This document shows, piece by piece, positions 1-6,160 of a stretch of DNA of 19,358 bases (position 1 is the stretch's first letter; each line of letters begins with the position of its first letter). The stretch spans positions 1-19,358 of the forward strand of contig NZ_ALEE01000810.1 in the NCBI RefSeq assembly GCF_000282995.1, in the 5' to 3' direction. Below the pieces are notes generated by a model that was not told where the DNA came from, searched no databases, and saw only the letters and a list, made by a program, of their open reading frames with translations. The stretch comes from Melaminivora alkalimesophila (lineage in GTDB: Bacteria > Pseudomonadota > Gammaproteobacteria > Burkholderiales > Burkholderiaceae_C). A program made the position numbers and the translations under genes.

Positions 1-902
1 TGCTGGCCAGCCTGTTCTCGCACAACATCGGCCTGCCGCCGGTGGTCAACTTCGCCAGCGCCGCCGTGCGCGCCGAGGTCATCCCGCCGGTGCTGGCCGG
101 CGAGCAAATCGCCGCGCTGGCCATCACCGAACCCGGCGGCGGCTCCGACGTGGCGCGCCTGGCGACCACCGCCCGGCGCGATGGCGATGATTACATCGTC
201 AACGGCGAAAAAGTCTTCATCACCTCCGGAATGCGCGCCGACTGGATCACGGCTGCCGTGCGCACGGGCGAGCCGGGCAGCAAGGGCGCGGGCGGTATCT
301 CCATGCTTTTGATCCCGGCGGGCAGCGCCGGCCTGTCGCGCAGCCCGCTGGCCAAGATGGGCTGGCTGTGCTCGGATACGGCGCACCTGCGCTTTGACAA
401 CGTGCGCGTGCCGGCGCGCTATCTGCTGGGTGAGGAAGGCCAGGGCTTTCGCATCATCATGGGCAATTTCAACGGCGAGCGCTTCGGCCTGGCGGCCTCG
501 GCCCTGGGCTTTGCCGAGGCCTGCTTCGACGAGGCGCTGGCCTGGGCGCGCCAGCGCCGGGCGTTTGGTGCAGCGCTGGTCGAGCACCAGGTCATCCGCC
601 ACAAGCTGGCCGACATGCAGATGCGCATCCAATCCACCGCCGCCTGGGTGGACGCCATCGCCGCCCGCGCCGATGCCGGCGATACCGGGCCGGATTGGGT
701 GGCGCAGATCTGCCTGCTGAAGAACCACGCCACGCAGACCATGCAGTTCTGCGCCGACCAGGCCGTACAGATTCTGGGCGGCATGGGCTTCATGCGTGGC
801 ACCGTGAGCGAGCGCATCTACCGCGAAGTCAAAGTGATGATGATCGGCGGCGGCGCGGAAGAAATCATGAAAGATCTGGCCGTGCGGCAGCTCGGCCTGT
901 GA
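1..902 (+). CDS. Acyl-CoA dehydrogenase, 5'-truncated by window edge
   Basis: FAD-dependent alpha,beta-dehydrogenation of an acyl-CoA. The reading frame is open from base 3, so the true start lies outside the window and about 300 C-terminal residues are visible. Seen: the flavin/substrate-loop motif ALAITEPGGGSDVA, the middle beta-domain, and the C-terminal helical domain with QILGGMGFMRG. The usual catalytic Glu of YEGTNEI is absent; the equivalent stretch is IGGGAEEIM. A Glu at bases 477-479 (NGERFGLAA) aligns with the catalytic Glu of isovaleryl-CoA and long-chain acyl-CoA dehydrogenases, so the enzyme is probably active with the relocated base. It is followed after 29 nt by the BKACE gene, which suggests an operon for an unusual or branched acid. 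The family call is firm; the substrate is unknown. Confidence 0.93.
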   Translation, partial: LASLFSHNIGLPPVVNFASAAVRAEVIPPVLAGEQIAALAITEPGGGSDVARLATTARRDGDDYIVNGEKVFITSGMRADWITAAVRTGEPGSKGAGGISMLLIPAGSAGLSRSPLAKMGWLCSDTAHLRFDNVRVPARYLLGEEGQGFRIIMGNFNGERFGLAASALGFAEACFDEALAWARQRRAFGAALVEHQVIRHKLADMQMRIQSTAAWVDAIAARADAGDTGPDWVAQICLLKNHATQTMQFCADQAVQILGGMGFMRGTVSERIYREVKVMMIGGGAEEIMKDLAVRQLGL

Positions 903-931
903 CCAACCTCCAACAGAAAGAGCCACTTGCC

Positions 932-1819
932 ATGAGCGCAGCCAATCCCCACCACAAAGCCGTCGTCACCTGTGCCATCACCGGCGTGCTGACCGACCCG
1001 GCGCAGCACCACGTCCCCGTCACCCCCGAGCAACTGGCCAGCGAGGCGCGCCGCGCTCATGAGGCCGGCGCCAGCGTGATCCACGTGCACTTTCGCAGCC
1101 AGGAGCCGGGCAAGGGCCACCTGCCCAGCTGGGACCCGGAGGTCGCCAAGGCCTGCGTGCAGGCCATGCGCGAAGCCTGCCCCGGCATCATCATCAACCA
1201 GACCACCGGCGTGGTCGGCCCGCATTACCAGGGGCCGCTCCATTGTTTGCGTGCTACCCGACCTGAAGTTGCGGCGTGCAATGCCGGCTCGCTGAACTAC
1301 CTGAAAGTGCGTGCCAACGGCACCTGGGCCTGGCCGCCCATGCTGTTCGACAACCAGCCGGCCAAGGTGCAGGATTTCCTGGACGTGATGGAGGAAACCG
1401 GCACCCTGCCCGAGTTCGAGTGCTTCGACGTGGGCATCGTGCGCTGCGTGCAGATGTATGTGCAGACCGGCATGTACACCCGCGGCCTGCCCCACTACAA
1501 CTTCGTCATGGGGGTCGAGTCCGGCATGCCGGCCGATGCGGATCTGCTGCCGATCCTGCTCCGGCTCAAGATCGAGGGCGCGCCCTGGCAGGCCACGGTG
1601 ATTGGCCGCAGCGAGATCTGGCCCGTCCACCAGCGCGTGGCCGAGCTGGGCGGCCATCTGCGCACCGGGCTGGAGGACAGCTTCTACCTGCCGGATGGCA
1701 GCAAGGCCACGTCCAACGGCCCCATGATTGAGCAGCTCGTGCAGTGCGCGCGCCGCGCCGGGCGCGAGGTGGCCAGCACCGATGAGGCGCGCGCCATCCT
1801 GGGGCTGGCGGCGGCCTGA
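932..1819 (+). CDS. Beta-keto acid cleavage enzyme (BKACE, former DUF849)
   Basis: 295 residues, normal length for the family. BKACE enzymes are Zn-dependent TIM barrels that condense a beta-keto acid with acetyl-CoA and split it to acetoacetate plus a new acyl-CoA; the founding member is 3-keto-5-aminohexanoate cleavage enzyme (Kce). Seen: VVTCAITG at the N-terminus, the metal-binding pair H51 and H53 in IHVHFR, NQTTG at 89-93, and GGHLRTGLED with E248, which matches the third metal ligand. The ATG at 932 was chosen because homology begins directly after it; the upstream purine stretch AAAGAG is a weak ribosome site. The adjacent acyl-CoA dehydrogenase and CoA ligases fit a pathway in which the beta-keto acid is cleaved without prior CoA activation. 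The specific keto acid cannot be assigned; dehydrocarnitine and 3-oxoadipate are examples handled by other members. Confidence 0.92.
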   Translation: MSAANPHHKAVVTCAITGVLTDPAQHHVPVTPEQLASEARRAHEAGASVIHVHFRSQEPGKGHLPSWDPEVAKACVQAMREACPGIIINQTTGVVGPHYQGPLHCLRATRPEVAACNAGSLNYLKVRANGTWAWPPMLFDNQPAKVQDFLDVMEETGTLPEFECFDVGIVRCVQMYVQTGMYTRGLPHYNFVMGVESGMPADADLLPILLRLKIEGAPWQATVIGRSEIWPVHQRVAELGGHLRTGLEDSFYLPDGSKATSNGPMIEQLVQCARRAGREVASTDEARAILGLAAA

Positions 1820-1961
1820 GCCGGCGCGCGCGCCAACGCCAGCCCGCCCGGCCCGGTCGCCGGCACCGCAGGAATGCCCTGTCCGGCGCGGCAGGGCAGG
1901 GCGGGGCAAGGGCGCTGACAACGCCCAAGTGCCCCATTCGCAATCGGATTTGGAGTGAGAC

Positions 1962-3405
1962 ATGGACAAGGGAATCGGCAACTGGGTCACGGTACATGCG
2001 CGGCGCACGCCGCAGCGCCTGGCCCTGATCGACGGCAATACCGGGCAGCGCACCACCTACGGTGAGCTGGAGCAGCGCACCAACGCTCTGGCCGATGCGC
2101 TGCGCGCGCGCGGTACGCGCAAGGGCGACCGCGTGGCCATGATGGCGCTCAACAGCCCGCAGTTCCTGGAGGTGGCCATCGCCGTGGCCAAGCTCGGGGC
2201 GGTGCTGGTGCCCATCAACTTCCGCCTGGTGGCGCCCGAGGTGCGCTACATCCTGGAAGATTGCGCTCCCGGCGTGCTGCTGGCCTCGCAGCAGGTCATG
2301 GCGGTGGCGCGCGAGGCGGCGCACGCTACCTGCGTGCGCCACCTGATCGAGCTGCCCTCGGCCCAGCAGCGTGCGGCGGGCGAGTCCGGCGAATACGAGA
2401 GCCTGATCGCCGGCGCCAGCAGCGCGCGCGTGCCGGTGTCCGTGGGCCAGGACGAGGTGGCCACGCTGATGTACACCTCGGGCACCACCGGCTTTCCCAA
2501 GGGGGTGATGCTCACGCATGGCAACCACCTGTGGAACATGCTGACCAACGTCTCCATGAGCGAGGGCCTGACGCCACGCGACATCTCGCTGGCCGCGGCG
2601 CCGCTGTTCCACATCGGGGCGTTCGGCATCTTCACGCTGCCGCTGCTGTACCTGGGCGGCGCCTCCATCGTGCTGGAGTCTTTCAGCCCGGCCGGCTGGC
2701 TGGAGGCCGTGGAGCAGCACCGGCCCACGCTGGCGTTCTGCGTGCCGGCCATGTGGGCGGCCATCCACGCTGCCGGGCTGCAGGGGCGCGATCTGGCCTC
2801 GCTGCGCTACACCGTCTCGGGTGGCGCGCCGTGCCCGGTGGTGCTGATCGAGGCACTGCGCAGCGCCGGCCTGGTCTTCACCGAGGGCTTCGGCCTGACC
2901 GAGACGGCGCCGATCGCATCGGTGCTGGATGCCGCCGATGTGCTTGAGCGCGCCGGCTCCATCGGCAAGCCGATCGCGCACGTCGAGTACCGCATTGCGG
3001 ACGAGGCCGGCCAGGACGTGCCGCCGGGCGAGACCGGCGAGTTGCTGATCCGCGGCCCCAACGTCTTCATCGGCTACTGGCAAAAGCCCGAGGCCACGGC
3101 CGAGGCGCTGCGCGGCGGCTGGTTCCATCCGGGCATCGCCGAGGTGGCCGTCATCGGCTCGCCCGACGCGCGCTGGGGCGAGGCCGTCACGGCAGTGGTC
3201 GTGCCCAAGGCTGGCGCGCAGATCGACGAGGCCGGGCTGATCGCCTGGTGCCGCGAGCGCCTGGTGCCGCAAGTGCCTGGCGCACTTCAAGTGCCCGCGC
3301 GTGGTGCAGTTCATCGACGTGCTGCCGCGCACCGCCACCGGCAAGGTGCTCAAGCGCGAGTTGCGCCAGCGCTGGACGGCGGACGGCGCTGCCGTGCAGC
3401 GCTAG
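1962..3405 (+). pseudogene. Broken AMP-forming acyl-CoA ligase (A8 deletion plus frameshift)
   Basis: Class I adenylate-forming (FadD/acyl-CoA synthetase) gene, start ATG 1962 behind GGAG (TTGGAGTGAGAC). The N-terminal domain is intact: P-loop YTSGTTGFPKG from residue 171 and the A5 motif EGFGLTETAP. Two lesions follow. First, at about 3126-3131 the protein reads GGWFHPGIAEVAVIG; the expected stretch from TGD through DRxKDMI and GGEN to the next HPG is missing. That is about 42 residues, in frame, judged against the intact ligase downstream. Second, a 16-bp imperfect tandem duplication at 3249-3280 shifts the frame by +1. The normal C-terminus (AHFKCPRVVQFIDVLPR, then TATGKVLKREL with the A10 Lys) continues in another frame and ends at the TAG at 3403-3405. 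Loss of the hinge and of in-frame A10 should abolish thioester formation. Assembly error is possible for either lesion. Confidence 0.85.
3249..3280 (+). repeat. 16-bp imperfect tandem duplication causing the ligase frameshift
   Basis: TGCCGCGAGCGCCTGG (3249-3264) is followed directly by TGCCGCAAGTGCCTGG (3265-3280), with two transitions in 16 bases. Removing one copy restores a continuous ligase frame reading WCRERLAHFKCPR (or WCRKCLAHFKCPR). The unit is 15+1 bases, so the duplication gives a +1 shift. Confidence 0.85.
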
Positions 3406-3425
3406 CGCACGCCAGCCCGGCAGTA

Positions 3426-3588
3426 AGAGCGTGTTTACGATCCCCGCGCGGGTGCGCGAGCGCGGCCTCGGGCGGTCTGCGGCGTTGCAAATCCTCGCGA
3501 TAGCACGGGCTATCGCTGCGGTTTGCGCCTGGCAGCCCATCCCGATCCGCACCCGCGCCCCTGCGCGCGGAGATCGTAAACACGCTCT
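3426..3588. repeat. 163-bp near-palindromic element with 17-bp perfect terminal inverted repeats
   Basis: AGAGCGTGTTTACGATC (3426-3442) is exactly reverse-complementary to 3572-3588. Similarity continues inward (C/TCCGCGCG, then GGGTGCG on one arm and CGCACCC on the other). The middle holds a perfect hairpin, GCGATAGC (3497-3504), loop ACGG, GCTATCGC (3509-3516). The centre of that hairpin coincides with the centre of the element, so the whole unit is one long imperfect palindrome. TAAGAG occurs at both borders (3424-3429 and 3588-3593) but overlaps the arms, so it is only a possible target duplication. It encodes no credible protein. It looks like a MITE or REP-type element of the kind scattered in Comamonadaceae intergenic regions; that identity is inferred. 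Confidence 0.75.
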
Positions 3589-3656
3589 AAGAGCAAGAGG
3601 CGCCTGAAGGCGCTCGCCAAGACAGAGTCCAACCACCAAAAAAGGAGACAAGACCC

Positions 3657-5249
3657 ATGATCCAGATGCCTATCACCCCTGCGGCACGCCGCATCCGCCG
3701 CGTCGCCCTGGGCGATTTTGTCCATCGCAGCGCGCGCAAGTTTGGCGAGCGCACCGCCGTGGTCGATGGCGACACGCGCCTGACCTACACCGAGCTGGAC
3801 GCGCGCAGCTCGCGCTTTGCCCACTATCTGCTGCAGACCTTCGGCAGCGGCCGGCAGATAGGCATGCTGTGCATGAACTCGGCCGACATGGTGGTGGCCT
3901 ACAACGGCATACACAAGTCCGGCAACGTCTGGGCGCCGGTCAACGTGCGGCTGGATGCCGGCGCCATCGAATACATCTTGCGCCACGCCGAAGTCTCGGC
4001 GGTGGTGGTCGATGCCCCCCTGTACGCCGACCCAGCCCTGGCCGCCATGCTGCAGGGCCTGGGCGTGCCGCTGATCATGACCATGGCGGGTGGCGTGGCC
4101 ACCGCGCCGGGCGCCACGACCCTGGCCCAAGCCGAGGCTGACCGCAGCGATGCGCTGCCCGACCTCGACATCGACGACAACCAGCCGGCGATCCTGATGT
4201 ACACCAGCGGCACCACCGGCAACCCCAAGGGCGTGGTGCACTCGCATCTGTCGGTGGCGGCGGCCATCCTGGGCAACGCCAGCGGCTTTGCCTATGTCGA
4301 GACGGACGTGTTCTCGGGCGTGCTGCCGCTGTTCCACTGCGCCCAGCACGCCCTGGCGGCGACGGCGCACGCCGTGGGCGCGTGCATCGTGCTGGCGCGC
4401 GCCTTCGTGCCCGACGAGATCCGCGCGCTGGTGCTGCGCGAGCGCCTGACGGTCTTCACCGGCCTGCCCATGATGTACGGGGCGCTGCTGGCCGACCCGC
4501 AGTTCCGCTGTGACAGCCTGCGCCAGTGCATCTACGCCATGGCGCCCATCCCCAAGCCGCTGATTGCCCAGATCGCCGAGCGCATGAGCCGCAATGTCGT
4601 GCTGGCTACCGGACAGACCGAGATCTACCCGGCCACCATGATGTTCAGGGCGCTGGAGCACCCCGAGCTGGACGCCAACTACTGGGGCACTTCCTTCATC
4701 CACTGCGAGACGGCGGTCATGGACGACGAGGGCCGCCTGCTCGGCCCCGGCGAGGTTGGCGAGATCGTGCACCGGGGCGCCAATGTCATGCTGGGCTACT
4801 TCAAGGACGAGCGCGCCACGGCCGAGGCGCAGCGCTTTGGCTGGCACCACACGGGCGACCTGGGCATGTGGGGGCCCAAGGGCCAGATGCTGTTCATCGA
4901 CCGCAAAAAGGACATGATCAAGACCGGTGGCGAGAACGTCGCCAGCGTCAAGGTCGAGGCCGTGCTGCTGGGCCACCCGGGCGTGGCCGGCGCGGCGGTG
5001 CTGGGCCTGCCGCACCCGCACTGGATCGAGGCCGTGTGCGCCTTCGTGGTGAAGAAGCCCGGCGCCGAGGTGGATGAAGCCTCCATCGTGGCCCACTGCC
5101 GCGAGCGCCTGGGCGGCTTCGAGGTGCCCAAGCTGGTACGCTTCGTCGAGGCCCTGCCGGCCACGGCGACGGGCAAGGTGCAAAAGCACTTGCTGCGCCA
5201 GCAGTTTGCCGAGCTGGCGCGGCAGGCGTGGGGGGAAGAGGTGGTTTGA
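3657..5249 (+). CDS. AMP-forming acyl-CoA ligase (medium/long-chain fatty-acid type)
   Basis: 530 residues, complete. It adenylates a carboxylic acid with ATP and transfers the acyl group to CoA in the cytoplasm. Seen: P-loop YTSGTTGNPKG from residue 182 (K191), A5-like motif ATGQTEIYPAT, TGD at 399-401, hinge DRKKDMIKTGGEN beginning at D415, and the A10 catalytic K507 in TATGKVQK. All motifs lost from the upstream ligase are present here. The start is well supported by AGGAGA at 3643-3648, 8 nt before the ATG. It lies 251 nt after the broken ligase, with a palindromic element between, and ends 25 nt before an intrinsic terminator. The two ligases are distant paralogues, not a recent duplication. 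It probably supplies CoA activation for this block; the chain length preferred is unknown. Confidence 0.92.
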   Translation: MIQMPITPAARRIRRVALGDFVHRSARKFGERTAVVDGDTRLTYTELDARSSRFAHYLLQTFGSGRQIGMLCMNSADMVVAYNGIHKSGNVWAPVNVRLDAGAIEYILRHAEVSAVVVDAPLYADPALAAMLQGLGVPLIMTMAGGVATAPGATTLAQAEADRSDALPDLDIDDNQPAILMYTSGTTGNPKGVVHSHLSVAAAILGNASGFAYVETDVFSGVLPLFHCAQHALAATAHAVGACIVLARAFVPDEIRALVLRERLTVFTGLPMMYGALLADPQFRCDSLRQCIYAMAPIPKPLIAQIAERMSRNVVLATGQTEIYPATMMFRALEHPELDANYWGTSFIHCETAVMDDEGRLLGPGEVGEIVHRGANVMLGYFKDERATAEAQRFGWHHTGDLGMWGPKGQMLFIDRKKDMIKTGGENVASVKVEAVLLGHPGVAGAAVLGLPHPHWIEAVCAFVVKKPGAEVDEASIVAHCRERLGGFEVPKLVRFVEALPATATGKVQKHLLRQQFAELARQAWGEEVV

Positions 5250-5274
5250 GCTGTCTCGGCTCAGTTGCCAGATG

Positions 5275-5306
5275 CGCCATCGGCGGTGCCGATGGCGTTC
5301 TTTTTT
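5275..5306 (+). terminator. Rho-independent terminator of the left block
   Basis: Perfect 10-bp stem CGCCATCGGC (5275-5284), 3-nt loop, GCCGATGGCG (5288-5297), then TTCTTTTTT. It follows the ligase stop by 25 nt on the + strand. On the - strand no U-tract follows the stem, so it should not terminate hepT transcripts efficiently. Confidence 0.92.
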
Positions 5307-5310
5307 GAGG

Positions 5311-5679
5311 TCAGGACTGGTCGGGCGCGTCGGCGAGAGGGCGCAGAGCCTGCAATTGCTCCAGCAGATGGGGCAGGCTCATGTGTACGGTATTCCAGAC
5401 TACTTCCAGATCGATATCGAAATAACCATGGGCGATGCGGTTGCGCATGCCACGCATGTTGTACCACGGCAGTTGGGTGTGCGTCTGGGTGAACTGAGGA
5501 AAGCTGTCCATGACCTTGGCGGCAGCTTCGCCGAGGATGATGAGACTCATGACCACAGCACGTTGGGTGCGCCTGTCTTGCTGAAACTCGGCCTGGGACA
5601 TGCCCTGGACAAACAGGCGCGCCTCGCTTGCCGCCTCCTGCATGTGGCCCAAATAGTCGGGTAGGCGGTTTTCCTTCAT
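5311..5679 (-). CDS. hepT: HepT-like HEPN toxin (DUF86 ribonuclease)
   Basis: 122 residues, all-helical HEPN fold typical of DUF86. The R-x4-H-x-Y active-site signature is seen as R79-N-R-I-A-H84-G-Y86 (RGMRNRIAHGYFDID). In characterised HepT-MntA pairs the toxin is a ribonuclease. It is silenced when the MntA nucleotidyltransferase adds AMP to the tyrosine of this motif, which corresponds to Y86 here. The start codon overlaps the stop of mntA in ATGA (5676-5679), so translation is coupled and the antitoxin is made first. It converges on the ligase operon, separated by that operon's terminator. Presence of all three signature residues suggests an active toxin. Confidence 0.93.
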   Translation of the reverse strand: MKENRLPDYLGHMQEAASEARLFVQGMSQAEFQQDRRTQRAVVMSLIILGEAAAKVMDSFPQFTQTHTQLPWYNMRGMRNRIAHGYFDIDLEVVWNTVHMSLPHLLEQLQALRPLADAPDQS

Positions 5680-5966
5680 ACCGGTCGTGCCTGGGCCAAT
5701 ACCTGGGTGCGGAAGCTGGGCGGCAGATCCATCGGCGTGCGCACATCGACCCGTATGCCGAGCAAGGTCTCCAACTCATCTTGCAGGCCCCCCAGGTCGA
5801 ACAGCGTCGCACCCGGCAGTGCATCCACCAGAAGATCGAGGTCGCTGCCTTCCTGGTCTGTGCCGTGCAGCACCGAACCGAAGACGCGCGGGTTCGCGGT
5901 GCGAAAGCGCTCCACGGCCTCACGAATGACCTTGCGCTTCATGGCAAGTACGGCGGACGGTCGCAT
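5676..5966 (-). CDS. mntA: MntA-like minimal nucleotidyltransferase antitoxin
   Basis: 96 residues from the chosen ATG at 5966, which has a strong ribosome site (AGGAGAAGGAG) about 7 nt upstream. A longer in-frame start at 6008 lacks one. The nucleotidyltransferase signature GS-x10-D-x-D is G30-S31 to D42-x-D44 (GSVLHGTDQEGSDLDLLVD), with a probable third carboxylate D74 in VDVRT. Family members transfer AMP from ATP to the partner HepT and so act as enzymatic antitoxin. It is first in a two-gene unit with a 4-nt overlap to hepT. No promoter could be assigned confidently in 5967-6060. Confidence 0.92.
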   Translation of the reverse strand: MRPSAVLAMKRKVIREAVERFRTANPRVFGSVLHGTDQEGSDLDLLVDALPGATLFDLGGLQDELETLLGIRVDVRTPMDLPPSFRTQVLAQARPV

Positions 5967-6031
5967 GGGGGATCTCCTTCTCCTGTCCTGGCAGAGGCGA
6001 GGTGTCACTCATGGTAGCCGCTGAACGCATC

Positions 6032-6048
6032 AAGAGCCGTCAGCTCTT
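6032..6048. repeat. Short inverted repeat upstream of mntA
   Basis: AAGAGC (6032-6037), 5-nt spacer, GCTCTT (6043-6048), 65 nt upstream of the mntA start. It could be an autoregulatory site for the toxin-antitoxin pair or a chance hairpin; nothing else supports a role. Confidence 0.3.
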
Positions 6049-6062
6049 CTCTGGATAGCTGC

Positions 6063-6114
6063 TGAAAATATAGCTGTTGGCGCTTGTCCAGCAAGCACTT
6101 GGCCAAGAATTTCC
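6063..6114. repeat. REP-like intergenic repeat (candidate Comamonadaceae type)
   Basis: An AT-richer segment with ATAGCTGTTGGCGCTTGTCC followed by a stem GCTTG (6082-6086), loop TCCAG, CAAGC (6092-6096). The wording resembles short repeats that occur many times between genes in Acidovorax-like genomes. Only one copy is in this window, so repetitiveness is recalled from the family and not shown here. Confidence 0.4.
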
Positions 6115-6117
6115 ATG

Positions 6118-6146
6118 AAAAAACCGCCTGTTCAAGGCGGTTTTTT
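6118..6146. terminator. Bidirectional intrinsic terminator
   Basis: AAAAAA (6118-6123), stem CCGCCT (6124-6129), 5-nt loop, AGGCGG (6135-6140), TTTTTT (6141-6146). It is symmetrical, so it can end transcripts from either strand. It lies 15 nt past the stop of the FadB gene on the - strand and insulates the toxin-antitoxin unit from that operon. Confidence 0.93.
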
Positions 6147-6160
6147 CGGTTTCAAAAGGC

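Noticed and set aside
1238..1271. A locally AT-richer patch in the BKACE gene
   Set aside because: The protein remains fully family-like (PLHCLRATRPEVAACNAGSLNYL), so it is ordinary codon variation.
3424..3593. TAAGAG at both ends of the palindromic element as a target-site duplication
   Set aside because: The repeats overlap the inverted-repeat arms differently on each side, so the duplication is not cleanly defined without an empty site.
3350..3651. Small open frames across the palindromic element
   Set aside because: They read through an inverted repeat and the tail of a pseudogene, with no family resemblance and no ribosome site.
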